From assembly GCF_005048855.1 (NCBI RefSeq), contig NZ_SUME01000006.1, positions 186,001-250,000 of the forward strand: DNA of 64,000 bases, written 5' to 3'. The notes beneath the pieces were generated by a model. The model saw only the letters and a list, made by a program, of their open reading frames with translations. It had not been told where the DNA came from and made no database searches. Shown here one piece after another: positions 26,095 through 35,078 of the stretch. The position numbers and the translations under genes are program-made. The first letter of the stretch is position 1; every line of letters starts with the position of its first letter. Source of the stretch: Sphingobacterium olei. Lineage in GTDB: Bacteria > Bacteroidota > Bacteroidia > Sphingobacteriales > Sphingobacteriaceae.

Positions 26095-26163
26095 GATGGT
26101 TCAAATTTCAAGGATAACAATTAATATAATGATTGGTTTTTGCGTTGCACTTGTCATTTTCCG

Positions 26164-26736
26164 CTAGCTTATGTCGATATTATATTTTTCCAGTAATCCC
26201 GGTATACCGACTAACGAAAATTTAGCTTTTTTAAGTTTATTATTATCCGGGTCGATGGTATAGTTGTAGGCGGATCTGAAGTCTACCTTTTCTAATACAC
26301 TTTGAAAAAATTTACTATTTAGCAGATTACAGGTGTCAAATATAGATTGCGTAAGATTACATTGTTCAAAGTCAACCTCCTTTAATTCACAGGTTTGGAA
26401 GATTGTCTTTTTAACAACAGTCTTGTAAAAAGAGGAGTGATCCAATAAGCAATTATAAAATGTGAAAGATAGGTTAAAGGGATTGCATAAGTCAAATCGG
26501 ATACCCAGCATTTTGCATTCTTTAAAGACATCGTCCTGTAGTGTGGCATTCTGCATATTTGTCAGCGACAAATTACAACGAACAAATTCACAATTTAAAA
26601 ATCGAAATTGAGATAGATTCTGTCCTTCGAAATTACAGTTCTCAAATCGACAGTTTTCATATTCAGCGAGAGGCAGTTCTCTAATCTCGAAGTCTTCCTG
26701 TATGTACGTTATATCTTCAATTATCGGATAGGACAT
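26164..26736 (-). CDS. Pentapeptide-repeat protein
   Basis: The 190-residue protein is built of pentapeptide repeats with a central Phe/Leu: CRFENCNFEGQNLSQFRFLN, CNLSLTNMQNATLQD, CELKEVDFEQCNLTQSIFD and similar. These form a right-handed beta-helix. The C-terminus (KLKKAKFSLVGIPGLLEKY) resembles the end of Qnr/McbG-like proteins, some of which protect DNA gyrase, but similarity in repeats alone does not prove this. It is 12 bases after a Crp/Fnr-family gene and probably co-transcribed with it. Confidence 0.82.
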   Translation of the reverse strand: MSYPIIEDITYIQEDFEIRELPLAEYENCRFENCNFEGQNLSQFRFLNCEFVRCNLSLTNMQNATLQDDVFKECKMLGIRFDLCNPFNLSFTFYNCLLDHSSFYKTVVKKTIFQTCELKEVDFEQCNLTQSIFDTCNLLNSKFFQSVLEKVDFRSAYNYTIDPDNNKLKKAKFSLVGIPGLLEKYNIDIS

Positions 26737-26748
26737 AGATGAATAGTA

Positions 26749-27327
26749 TTATAAATGAGATATGTCTTTCCGTATACGGCTTAAGGAAGTATCTGTTACA
26801 CCTAAATACGTTGCGATGTGTTTTAGAGGCGCCTGTTGTATGATTTGCGGATTTTTATGAATAAGTTGGAGGTAACGTTTAGAAGCTGGTAGCGTTATCA
26901 TTTCTGTTGCTCTTAATTTACTTTTATACAATTCGAAAGACATCCAAGCCCGTCCCCATTCTCTAAATGCAGGTATTTGGTGAAAGAGCTCTTGGAAATC
27001 GTCATATGCGATCTTCCAAAGTGTGCAATCTGTTAGGCATTGGATATATTCATGCGTAGGAATACGTTGAAAGAGGGACGCAACTTCAATCAGCACTTCA
27101 TTATTCCCAACAAAGCCCGTTGTTATCTCATTGCCTTCATAATCATGGAGATAATTGCGCACCAAACCATTTTCTATAATAAAGTATTCATTTGCGATAT
27201 GTCCTCTCTCTAATAAAAAGTCTCCTTTTGAATAGGTAAGTTTAGTATGTGCGTTAAATATTAGTTCCAGGTCTTTAAGCTGAAAAAGTGGATGTTGATA
27301 AGCATATTTTAGAACTTCTATAGCCAT
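26749..27327 (-). CDS. Crp/Fnr-family transcriptional regulator
   Basis: The 192-residue protein has an N-terminal cyclic-nucleotide-binding-like barrel (KLTYSKGDFLLERGHIANEY, IENGLVRNYL, GFVGNNEVLIEV) and a short C-terminal helix-turn-helix (PLKHIATYLGVTDTSLSRIR). No cysteine cluster for an Fe-S sensor is visible. Proteins of this group are common in Bacteroidota and often control nearby stress or transport genes. It sits between rluA-type and pentapeptide-repeat genes, with 30- and 12-base gaps, so an operon is likely. Confidence 0.88.
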   Translation of the reverse strand: MAIEVLKYAYQHPLFQLKDLELIFNAHTKLTYSKGDFLLERGHIANEYFIIENGLVRNYLHDYEGNEITTGFVGNNEVLIEVASLFQRIPTHEYIQCLTDCTLWKIAYDDFQELFHQIPAFREWGRAWMSFELYKSKLRATEMITLPASKRYLQLIHKNPQIIQQAPLKHIATYLGVTDTSLSRIRKDISHL

Positions 27328-27357
27328 TGGTCATCAATTTAAAACTAAAGTAATAAA

Positions 27358-29133
27358 TTAAAATGGATCTGCTATTTCGAATTCAATTACTTTTCGGGAG
27401 ACCGGGTGTACAAAAGAAATAAATCCCGCATGCAAGTGGAGCCTATTCGTTCGTGTTCCGTACAAATCATCCCCCACGATAGGCGTGTTTAAACCAAGCT
27501 GGTGTGCGGAGTGAACACGTAGTTGATGCGTGCGTCCTGTCAGCGGGAAATAATGTATGCGTGTTTTTCCATTTTCTATACCCACTACCTCAAATTCAGT
27601 TTGTGCTACCTTGCCGTATTCGTAGCAAACGACTTGGCGCGGTCTGTCGTCCAAATCTACACGTAATGGTAAATCAATTATTCCTGCGGTTTGCGTAATC
27701 ATCCCATCTAGTAAAGCGGTATATCGTTTTCGTACTTTATGATGGATGAATTGATCCTGAATAAACTGGTGTGCATGTTTGTGCTTTGCGAGTACAAGTA
27801 TTCCCGAAGTAGACATATCTAAGCGGTGAATAATTAAAGGCCCTGTAATCTCGGGATTACGTGCCAAAATTCGTTGTTGTACACTATCTTGGATATGAAT
27901 GCCGGGTACCGATAAGAATTCTGCGGGTTTATTAATGACTATTAAATCCTCGTCTTCAAATATTATTTCCAACTCCTTACCTACAGCCGGATTTTGTAAC
28001 ATCGGATTTTCGTCTACCTCTAGTCCTTGTAACATATGGCCCAAAATGGGTTCGCATTTACCCCGGCATGCTGGATAGAAACTTTTATGTTTGCGCACTT
28101 CAGAAGAAGGTGATGCACCCCACCAAAATTCGGCCATACATACTGGCTTTAAATCATTTTGATATGCGTACTGTAGTAGTTTTGGCGCCGCACACTCTCC
28201 TGCACCTGCAGGTGGCGTAATATTATTTGCCTCTTCGAAAATGGCCAAAACATTTTTAGTTTCTTTGCAAGCATTGAGGAATTGATACTGATCAAAAAGT
28301 TTGTGTTGTAACGCGGCAGATTTTTGCTTGCGGGTTTCTTTCAAGCTTGCGATTTGTTCCCGAAGTTGATCTACGACGAACTTTGCTTGCTCCACATCTA
28401 ACTTGCATTGCGCTTTCAGTACATCATATTCATGCTGATCGCGGTAGCTCTGTTTTATGAGATCAGCCTCCACTTCTTTGTATTTTGTTTCCGCTAATAT
28501 GATTTTCCGATGCGTCCGTATTTGTTTGCGTTCAGCTTTATTCTGCTTATGCAGCACACGCATTTCGGCTAATTTAGCGGACGCAGTTTCATTCGTTTTT
28601 TCCAAATCGGCAATCGCAGATTCAAGCTCCTCATTGGCTTCTAATTTTTCTATTTCTCGATTCAATTGATTGATGGTCGATTCTTCTTTCAAAAAGAACC
28701 CCTCTTCATCCAACATATCAAAAATAGGAGGGACAAAATAGTGATGTTTATTTGTACCGGCAAGTTTACCCGAACAGGCAGCCAAATAACCCATTTCGCC
28801 GGAAGGTGTTTCTACTACAAGCACACCAAACATTTTTCCAATCACCAATCCTTCCTGTCCGTCACGTAATCCAAAATTGTGAACGAAATCATCTTGTTCT
28901 ATTAAATATTTTTGTAACTCTTTGGCCGCCATAATGCTTAATGCGTGAGGCTCGTAATAAAAAGGAAATGTGAATTTCCGCGGTTTTTCTATAAGAGATA
29001 TATCTGTATTAAATGAATGAAGCCTGGATGAGCTGCCTCTCAAAAAAGAACCGTCATAGACATCGCTTGTACGAGCTTCATCACCGTTAAAAGAGAATTT
29101 ATTTTGACGAGAATAGGAAGGTGATGACTGCAT
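27358..29133 (-). CDS. RluA-family pseudouridine synthase with long N-terminal extension
   Basis: From the ATG at 29133 the protein has 591 residues; the TTG at 29157 is less likely. The C-terminal approximately 210 residues are an RluA-type catalytic domain: EDEDLIVINKPAEFLSVPG, the catalytic aspartate in HRLDMSTSGILVLAK, and LTGRTHQLRVHSAH. The preceding approximately 380 residues contain KFTFPFYYEPHALS and a long Lys/Glu-rich coiled coil, plus a Cys-containing region (PACRGKCEPILGHML). This long form appears typical of Bacteroidota. It makes pseudouridine in rRNA or tRNA; the target is not known. Confidence 0.87.
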   Translation of the reverse strand: MQSSPSYSRQNKFSFNGDEARTSDVYDGSFLRGSSSRLHSFNTDISLIEKPRKFTFPFYYEPHALSIMAAKELQKYLIEQDDFVHNFGLRDGQEGLVIGKMFGVLVVETPSGEMGYLAACSGKLAGTNKHHYFVPPIFDMLDEEGFFLKEESTINQLNREIEKLEANEELESAIADLEKTNETASAKLAEMRVLHKQNKAERKQIRTHRKIILAETKYKEVEADLIKQSYRDQHEYDVLKAQCKLDVEQAKFVVDQLREQIASLKETRKQKSAALQHKLFDQYQFLNACKETKNVLAIFEEANNITPPAGAGECAAPKLLQYAYQNDLKPVCMAEFWWGASPSSEVRKHKSFYPACRGKCEPILGHMLQGLEVDENPMLQNPAVGKELEIIFEDEDLIVINKPAEFLSVPGIHIQDSVQQRILARNPEITGPLIIHRLDMSTSGILVLAKHKHAHQFIQDQFIHHKVRKRYTALLDGMITQTAGIIDLPLRVDLDDRPRQVVCYEYGKVAQTEFEVVGIENGKTRIHYFPLTGRTHQLRVHSAHQLGLNTPIVGDDLYGTRTNRLHLHAGFISFVHPVSRKVIEFEIADPF

Positions 29134-29261
29134 AGTGTAATTTATTGTGTGCCACAAAAATAGTAAGAATACCGAAATTTATGATAATTAAATGTAGTTC
29201 GAACCGATGTGGAATCAAACTTAAAGAGTAAATTGTTATTTTATTCGCAAACGATTATTTT

Positions 29262-30218
29262 ATGGTTGGAAGAAAAATTGGAAAATCAGACTTGTCAGTA
29301 GCTCCAATTATATTTGGAGGTAATGTCTTTGGATGGACGCTGGATGAAAAGCAGGCATTTGACATCTTAGATGCATTTGTTGATTTAGGTTTTGACGGTA
29401 TTGATACAGCAAATCAATATTCCTATTGGGTTCCGGGAAATACGGGAGGCGAATCAGAAACAATTATTGGAAATTGGTTATCAGCGTGTGGCAATAGGAA
29501 TAAAATTACGGTAATCACTAAAGTTGGCGGAACTTCCTCTGATATTCCTGAGCCTATTAATACCAGGGAACATATTTTACAACAGGTGGAATTGTCTTTA
29601 CTCCGTTTAAAGACAGATTATATCGATTTATATCAGACGCATTTTGATAGTGAGAAAACACCTGTAGAAGAGACGCTACGGGCTTATGAAGATTTGATAA
29701 AAGACGGAAAAGTGCGTTACATTGGAGCCTCTAATGTTTCCCCTCAACGACTAAAAGAATCACTAAATGTAAGTGAGGGACTGGGGATTGCGCGTTATCA
29801 ATCTTTGCAACCCCTGTATAATCTATTCGACCGAGAAAACTATGAACAAAACTATCAGCAAATCGCACAGACCTTTGAGTTAAGTGTCATTCCTTATTAT
29901 TCACTGGCTAGCGGATTTTTGACTGGCAAATACCAAACTGAAAATGATTTTGCTAAATCGGATAGAGGCGAGGGAGTGAAACAAAAATATTGGAATGAGC
30001 GGGGAGAACGTATCATAAAAGCGTTAACTCACGTAGCGGAAGAGAACAATACGAACCCTGCTGCGGTGGCATTGGCCTGGCTGTTAGCACAACCAACTGT
30101 CACTGCGCCGATAGCAAGTGCCACAAAAGCAATACATTTAGATCCTTTTATAACAGCGGTGGACTTGAATTTGTCATATGAATCGCTAACTTTATTAAAC
30201 GAAGCAAGTAAATATTAA
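29262..30218 (+). CDS. Aldo/keto reductase
   Basis: The 318-residue protein is a TIM-barrel AKR with the catalytic tetrad: Asp in GFDGIDTANQYSYW, Tyr in the same segment, Lys in VITKVGG and His in LYQTHFD. The C-terminal cofactor region includes NTNPAAVALAWLLAQPTV, as in NADPH-dependent AKRs. It reduces aldehydes or ketones; the substrate is unknown. It lies 68 bases upstream of dps, and a candidate dps promoter lies in that gap. Confidence 0.92.
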   Translation: MVGRKIGKSDLSVAPIIFGGNVFGWTLDEKQAFDILDAFVDLGFDGIDTANQYSYWVPGNTGGESETIIGNWLSACGNRNKITVITKVGGTSSDIPEPINTREHILQQVELSLLRLKTDYIDLYQTHFDSEKTPVEETLRAYEDLIKDGKVRYIGASNVSPQRLKESLNVSEGLGIARYQSLQPLYNLFDRENYEQNYQQIAQTFELSVIPYYSLASGFLTGKYQTENDFAKSDRGEGVKQKYWNERGERIIKALTHVAEENNTNPAAVALAWLLAQPTVTAPIASATKAIHLDPFITAVDLNLSYESLTLLNEASKY

Positions 30219-30254
30219 ATAATATATTATCAGATCCCTGCCAATAGACAGGCA

Positions 30255-30262
30255 TACGTTTG
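30255..30262 (+). promoter_or_regulatory. Candidate -7 box for dps
   Basis: TACGTTTG fits TAnnTTTG exactly and ends 24 bases before the dps ATG. No matching TTTG -33 box was found. Confidence 0.45.
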
Positions 30263-30286
30263 ATCCTTAAAACAAAAATAAAAAAG

Positions 30287-30757
30287 ATGAAAGCAAATAT
30301 TGGAATTAAAGAAAAAGACACAGCTGTCGTAGCACAGATTTTGAATAAACTGTTGGCAGACGAAAATGTACTGTATACTAAGGTAAGAAATGCACACTGG
30401 AATGTTGAAGGGCCTGATTTTCATGCACAGCATCTGTTTTTTGAAACCATCTATGGAGAATTAGCAGAGTTGATTGATGAAATTGCCGAACGTGTCCGCT
30501 CCATTGGTCATTTTGCAATAGGTACTATGAAGCAATTCTTGGAACTTACACAGCTGACCGAAATGAAATACGGTAAAAATGATAGTCAGGGCTATATCAA
30601 GGAACTGCTAAACGATCTTGAAAGTCTGATTATTTCCATTCGCGAAGATATCGATGCTGTCGAAAAGGCAGGTGATGCTGGAACCGAAGATTTTCTAGTT
30701 GGTATTTTGGAAAAACATGAGAAGACAGCTTGGATGTTGAGAGCACACATCAAATAA
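30287..30757 (+). CDS. dps: Dps-family DNA-binding ferritin-like protein
   Basis: From the ATG at 30287 the protein has 156 residues; an upstream TTG (30260) overlaps the promoter box and was rejected. The Dps ferroxidase residues are in NAHWNVEGPDFHAQH (two His, Asp) and FFETIYGELAELIDEIAERVRSIG (Glu, Asp). Dps forms dodecamers that oxidise and store iron with H2O2 and protect DNA. There is no lysine-rich DNA-binding tail. Oxidative-stress control is likely but no site was recognised. Confidence 0.93.
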   Translation: MKANIGIKEKDTAVVAQILNKLLADENVLYTKVRNAHWNVEGPDFHAQHLFFETIYGELAELIDEIAERVRSIGHFAIGTMKQFLELTQLTEMKYGKNDSQGYIKELLNDLESLIISIREDIDAVEKAGDAGTEDFLVGILEKHEKTAWMLRAHIK

Positions 30758-30774
30758 GTAAAAGACAAGATAGA

Positions 30775-30905
30775 ACCCGTTGAGCATTATTACTTCAAAA
30801 CTGTCATCCTGACGACAGGAAGGATCTAAAAATCTGGTTATGGATGCTTCGACTTCGCTCAGCATGACATTAAAGCGTTTTACGATTTCATCATGCACAA
30901 CGGGT
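30775..30905. repeat. Composite REP-like element enclosed by a 13-bp inverted repeat
   Basis: ACCCGTTGAGCAT (30775-30787) and ATGCACAACGGGT (30893-30905) are inverted arms with one mismatch. Within the loop are two related words in opposite orientation: GTCATCCTGACGACAGGAAG with GATCT after it (30803-30826) and, on the minus strand, TGTCATGCTGAGCGAAGTCG followed by AAGCATC (30869-30843). These GTCATCCTGA/GCGAAG words resemble short palindromic repeats seen in many bacteria. The architecture copies that of the 18006-18159 element. It lies downstream of dps. Confidence 0.65.
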
Positions 30906-30917
30906 AAGACAGAATTA

Positions 30918-30947
30918 AGGGATATTGAAATTAAAATCGATATCCCT
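30918..30947. terminator. Probable intrinsic terminator downstream of dps
   Basis: AGGGATAT and ATATCCCT pair across a short AT-rich loop, with a T-rich tail (TATTTTAT). It lies 160 bases after the dps stop, behind the composite repeat. Confidence 0.6.
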
Positions 30948-30986
30948 ATTTTATGTAGAAAAGTTTAATTTTATCCGTGGTTAATT

Positions 30987-31046
30987 TTTTTGAGGAAAAC
31001 TAAGAACAACTATTAACTATGGCTATTGCGGTATATTCCTCAAAAA
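30987..31046 (+). promoter_or_regulatory. 11-bp inverted repeat in the fabV upstream region
   Basis: TTTTTGAGGAA (30987-30997) and TTCCTCAAAAA (31036-31046) are perfect arms separated by 38 bases, ending 51 bases before the fabV ATG. They could form an mRNA stem or hold a looped operator. The gap from dps to fabV (30758-31097, 340 bases) holds this, the hairpin at 30918 and the repeat at 30775, and no gene. Confidence 0.4.
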
Positions 31047-31097
31047 TTGCTTAATTTGTACCTTAAATTAGAAATTGAAACTTGTTAATATAAGAAC

Positions 31098-32297
31098 ATG
31101 ATTATACAACCACGTGTAAGAGGATTTATTTGTTTGACGTCGCACCCCGAAGGAACGGCGCAACATGTTAAGGATCAAGTTGAATACGTAAAGTCAAAAG
31201 GTAAGATTACTGATGGGCCAAAAAAAGTATTGGTCATAGGTGCCTCTACTGGATTCGGATTAGCTTCTCGTATTAGCGCCGCTTTTGGTTCTGACGCTGC
31301 TACCATTGGCGTATTCTTCGAAAAACCCGCTGCAGCAGGTAAACCAGGAACTGCAGGTTGGTACAATTCCGCTGCTTTTGAAAAAGAAGCACAAGCAGCT
31401 GGTTTATATGCGAAAAGTATTAATGGCGACGCTTTTTCCGACGATATTAAACAGCAAACGATCGATTTGATAAAAAAGGATTTAGGGGAAGTAGATTTAG
31501 TCGTGTATTCATTGGCTTCTCCACGTCGTACTCATCCTAAAACAGGTGTAGCACATGCTTCGGTATTAAAGCCTATCGGACAGAGCTTTACCAATAAAAC
31601 AGTTGATTTCCATACCGGAGTGGTTTCTGATATCTCCATTCAGCCCGTAGAGAACGAGGAGGATATTACAAATACTGTTGCCGTAATGGGGGGTGAAGAT
31701 TGGAAATTTTGGATCGAGGATTTAAAAGCTGCGGGGGTATTGGCAGAAGGGGTAAAGACGGTAGCGTATTCCTATATAGGCCCTGAGTTAACATATCCGA
31801 TTTATCGAAATGGTACAATAGGCCGAGCCAAAGATGATTTAGAAGGAACGGTTCCTGCATTAAACGAACTGTTAAAAGACCTAGGAGGTGTTTCTTACGT
31901 ATCTGTGAATAAAGCATTGGTGACACAGTCCAGTTCGGCCATTCCGGTGGTGCCGTTATATATTTCATTGCTTTATAAGGTAATGAAAGAGAAAGGCATC
32001 CATGAGGGTACTATAGAACAAATGCAGCGCTTATTTGCAGAACGCCTGTACAATGGTGGTCATGTGCAGTTGGATGAAAAAGGTCGTATCCGTGTAGATG
32101 ATTTAGAGATGCGTCCAGATGTACAAGAGGAGGTAGCTAAATTGTGGGAACAAGCCACTACTGAAAACTTAGAAGAAATTTCTGATATCAAAGGGTACCG
32201 GAAGGATTTCTTTAATCTATTTGGTTTTAATCTCGATTCGATCGATTACGAGGTAGATACAAATGAGGTTGTAAATGTACCTAGCATCATCGGTTAA
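31098..32297 (+). CDS. fabV: trans-2-enoyl-CoA/ACP reductase FabV
   Basis: The 399-residue protein matches the FabV/TER family: MIIQPRVRGFICLTSHPEG at the start, the NADH loop KVLVIGASTGFGLASRISA, VDLVVYSLASPRRTHP, and the catalytic Tyr-(X8)-Lys in TYPIYRNGTIGRAK. FabV reduces enoyl-ACP in fatty-acid elongation and is known to tolerate triclosan. It is monocistronic, with a possible leader stem upstream and a strong hairpin downstream. Confidence 0.96.
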   Translation: MIIQPRVRGFICLTSHPEGTAQHVKDQVEYVKSKGKITDGPKKVLVIGASTGFGLASRISAAFGSDAATIGVFFEKPAAAGKPGTAGWYNSAAFEKEAQAAGLYAKSINGDAFSDDIKQQTIDLIKKDLGEVDLVVYSLASPRRTHPKTGVAHASVLKPIGQSFTNKTVDFHTGVVSDISIQPVENEEDITNTVAVMGGEDWKFWIEDLKAAGVLAEGVKTVAYSYIGPELTYPIYRNGTIGRAKDDLEGTVPALNELLKDLGGVSYVSVNKALVTQSSSAIPVVPLYISLLYKVMKEKGIHEGTIEQMQRLFAERLYNGGHVQLDEKGRIRVDDLEMRPDVQEEVAKLWEQATTENLEEISDIKGYRKDFFNLFGFNLDSIDYEVDTNEVVNVPSIIG

Positions 32298-32319
32298 TGC
32301 CGTGATGTTGTATTTCTTT

Positions 32320-32370
32320 ATGAGGGTGTCTCCTAAGTTTGTTCAAGACAAACATAAGGGACACCCTCAT
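32320..32370. terminator. Bidirectional terminator between fabV and the hydroxyacid dehydrogenase gene
   Basis: ATGAGGGTGTC (32320-32330) and GACACCCTCAT (32360-32370) are perfect arms, and the stem continues inward with GTTTGT/ACAAAC around TCAAG. It lies between the converging stops. Confidence 0.85.
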
Positions 32371-32382
32371 ATGTGTAATTTG

Positions 32383-33360
32383 CTACTTCATATAAACTTC
32401 TTTGTTAATAACCTGAGGCATTTCCAATCCCGTTTTAGCACATATTATATTATTAGCAGCCATTACAGCCATTTTTGTGCGAGCCTCTACTGTAGCGGAT
32501 CCGATATGCGGCAGTATACACACTGTCGGCATCTCTAACAGTGGATTTTCTGACGAAATAGGTTCGGGATCCGTTACATCTAATCCTGCTCCCCATATTT
32601 CTCCTTGTTGCAAGGCAACTATTAAATCTTCTTCCTGATGTATTTTTCCCCTTGCCGTATTGATGAAAATAGCGGAATTTTTCATTTTTTTGAATGCATC
32701 TTTGTTAAATTTGTATTTCGTCTCCGGTGAAAGGTTTACATGTGCAGAAACAACATCACTTTGAGCCAGCAAATCAGCAAAACTGACGTATTTTGCGTCA
32801 ACTAATTTCTCTGCTTCCTCATTTTTAGTTCTGTTGTGGTAAATGATTTTCATGCCATATGCCGCTTTTGCCATTTTGGCAAGCTCTAGTCCAATATCAC
32901 CCAGTCCATATATTCCCAACGTTTTCTTCTCAAGTTCAATGCCGAGGTCCTGCATGAAGTCAAATGATCTCTTTTGCTTTTCCCTAACTTCCTTCGCATA
33001 GAAAAAAGCTTTCCGAGACACCGCAATCATCAACAAAAAAGCGATGTCTGCAGTTGTTTTGCGGAGAGAGCCTGCCGTATTACTTATCGGAATACCCGCT
33101 TTGGTTGCAGCAGCAAGATCGACATGGTCAAATCCAACAGTAGTAAGAGCTATTCCTTCCAGATGAGCACATTTTTCAAAGAAAAGGGAGTCGAGTTTCG
33201 CATTTCCCACGAGGATCAGAAAATTACTATCCTGACACTGCGCTATCAATTGTTCCTGCGGAAGGTGTTTACGAGACCTGTTTATCGATACCTCCAACCC
33301 CTTTTCTTTTAGCTGTTCAATAGCTTTCTCGGGAATATTTCTAGCAATAAATACTTTCAT
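32383..33360 (-). CDS. D-2-hydroxyacid dehydrogenase (glyoxylate/hydroxypyruvate reductase type)
   Basis: The 325-residue protein has the two-domain D-2-hydroxyacid dehydrogenase fold. The NAD(P) loop is YGLGDIGLELAKMAKAAYG; catalytic residues are Arg in INTARGKIHQE, Glu in DVTDPEPIS and His in LPHIGSAT. HNRTKN after the second strand suggests NADP can be used. The family converts glyoxylate or hydroxypyruvate to glycolate or glycerate. It stands alone between two terminators and polX. Confidence 0.92.
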   Translation of the reverse strand: MKVFIARNIPEKAIEQLKEKGLEVSINRSRKHLPQEQLIAQCQDSNFLILVGNAKLDSLFFEKCAHLEGIALTTVGFDHVDLAAATKAGIPISNTAGSLRKTTADIAFLLMIAVSRKAFFYAKEVREKQKRSFDFMQDLGIELEKKTLGIYGLGDIGLELAKMAKAAYGMKIIYHNRTKNEEAEKLVDAKYVSFADLLAQSDVVSAHVNLSPETKYKFNKDAFKKMKNSAIFINTARGKIHQEEDLIVALQQGEIWGAGLDVTDPEPISSENPLLEMPTVCILPHIGSATVEARTKMAVMAANNIICAKTGLEMPQVINKEVYMK

Positions 33361-33395
33361 TCACTATGTATATATCTTTAAACAAACAGACGGTG

Positions 33396-35078
33396 CTAAG
33401 TGTTATTGATTTTTGATTTTTTCTCTGAAAAATAAGCTGAAATGTCATTTAAGTTATACGTATTTAAACATTTTCCTTTTGATAGCCCACCTTTTCTTGC
33501 CACAAACACACCATAGTGCATGTCTAATAAACCTTCCGTGCGGTGCGCATCCGGATTAATAGATAACAGTACACCTCTATCCAACGCGTACCTGTGCCAA
33601 CGCCAATCTAAATCCAGACGTAATGGATTCGCATTAATTTCAATGACGACATTATTGGCTGCACAAGCGTCTATGACTTTTTTGTAATCAATCGGATAAC
33701 CCGCTCTAGATAACAGCAGTCTTCCGGTAGGGTGGCCTAAGATTGTCGTGTATGGATTTTCAATTGCTTTTATTAATCGTGCTGTGGCTTTAGATTCCTC
33801 CATTTTTAGATTGCTATGTACGGATGCCACCACAAAATCGAATTTCGCCAACACGGTTTCCGGATAGTCTAGAGAGCCATCTGAAAGAATATCTGATTCA
33901 ATACCTTTGAATATTTTGAACGGTGCCAAGGTCTCGTTCAAATGATTTATTTCTATCCACTGCTGTTCTAATTGTTCAATGGATAATCCATTGGCGTAAA
34001 CGGCCGTTTTAGAGTGGTCGCAGATTCCCAAATACGCTAAACCGAGTTCTTCTTTCGAATATCGGGCCATCTCTGCAAGGGTATGTACACCATCGCTATA
34101 CGTAGAGTGATTGTGTAAAGTCCCTTTGAGATCTTCAAATGTAATTAGTGTGGGCAATAAATTGGCTTTAGCCAATTCAACCTCGTCAAGACCTTCCCTG
34201 AGTTCAGGTTCTATGTAGTTTAAACCTAGCTGCTGGTATATTTCTTCTTCCGAACCTAAGGCCGGAATTACATGCTGTATTTGCTGAATCAATTCAAGAT
34301 GCTTTTCAGAGCCGGTAGTTATCATTAATTCCTTAGCATAGTCATCCTCAGAAGTAAAATAAATCACAAAGGAGAAATTGTTCTCGTCTTTGAATGAAAT
34401 GCTATGGGTATCCTCATTCAAAATGATTTCGTTATTCAATTTTTCAACTGCTTTATAGATTTCGTCTGCAGAAGCATCTGATAAAAGTTCAATATGGGTA
34501 AGCACTTCGCATTTGCGTCTAAATTCACCTGTAAACGAAATGCGATGAGTAGGAAGTTGATTTTTTAAATGTGTATAAACCTGATTAGCGGAAGGTAATG
34601 CTTTGGCATAGAGTATCCACCCCTCGTTGGCTATGGTGAATTCGATCGCTCTCTTAATATCCTCCTGAGTTTTCAATCCAAAGCCTTTGGCTTCGATTAG
34701 ACGATTCTCATTACAGGCATAATATAGTTCACCAACAGATTCGATAGCTAGATCTTTCCAAACGATCTGTATTTTTTTAGGTCCCAATCCTTTGATCTTG
34801 AGCATCTCCAAAATACCCTCAGGAGTCTTTGCTAGAAGACTCTCTAGATCAGGGAATGTACCCGAGGTTACCACCTGCTTGATTTTTTCGGCGGTACTTT
34901 TTCCAATTCCTTGCTGATCACTCAACTGATACAATGAAGCATCTATAGCAGAAAATGGTAATTTATCGATTTTAAAAGCAGCACTCCCCATAGCTTTAGT
35001 CCGAAAAGGGTTTTCATTGTGCAATTCCATCAATTGAGCGCAAAGTTTGAATACTTTAGCTATAGATTTGTTATCCAT
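33396..35078 (-). CDS. polX: PolX-like protein: HhH, degenerate family X polymerase and PHP domain
   Basis: The 560-residue protein has the bacterial PolX order: 8-kDa-like region (NENPFRTKAMGSAAFKI), helix-hairpin-helix motifs (LSDQQGIGKSTAEKI, MLKIKGLGPKKIQ), polymerase palm, and a C-terminal PHP domain. The palm motif is FTGEFRRKCEVLTHIELL, with HIE at 195-197 where the metal-binding DxD is expected, and the third aspartate segment reads FSFVIYFTS. The PHP metal ligands are present: LHNHSTYSDG (322, 324, 329), CDHSK, GIESDI, VHSN, LGHPTG, NPDAH. It probably keeps exonuclease/phosphoesterase activity without polymerisation. Confidence 0.9.
   Translation of the reverse strand: MDNKSIAKVFKLCAQLMELHNENPFRTKAMGSAAFKIDKLPFSAIDASLYQLSDQQGIGKSTAEKIKQVVTSGTFPDLESLLAKTPEGILEMLKIKGLGPKKIQIVWKDLAIESVGELYYACNENRLIEAKGFGLKTQEDIKRAIEFTIANEGWILYAKALPSANQVYTHLKNQLPTHRISFTGEFRRKCEVLTHIELLSDASADEIYKAVEKLNNEIILNEDTHSISFKDENNFSFVIYFTSEDDYAKELMITTGSEKHLELIQQIQHVIPALGSEEEIYQQLGLNYIEPELREGLDEVELAKANLLPTLITFEDLKGTLHNHSTYSDGVHTLAEMARYSKEELGLAYLGICDHSKTAVYANGLSIEQLEQQWIEINHLNETLAPFKIFKGIESDILSDGSLDYPETVLAKFDFVVASVHSNLKMEESKATARLIKAIENPYTTILGHPTGRLLLSRAGYPIDYKKVIDACAANNVVIEINANPLRLDLDWRWHRYALDRGVLLSINPDAHRTEGLLDMHYGVFVARKGGLSKGKCLNTYNLNDISAYFSEKKSKINNT

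Noticed and set aside
26164..26736. Qnr-type quinolone resistance protein
   Set aside because: Pentapeptide repeats alone do not show gyrase protection, and the characteristic Qnr loops are not seen.
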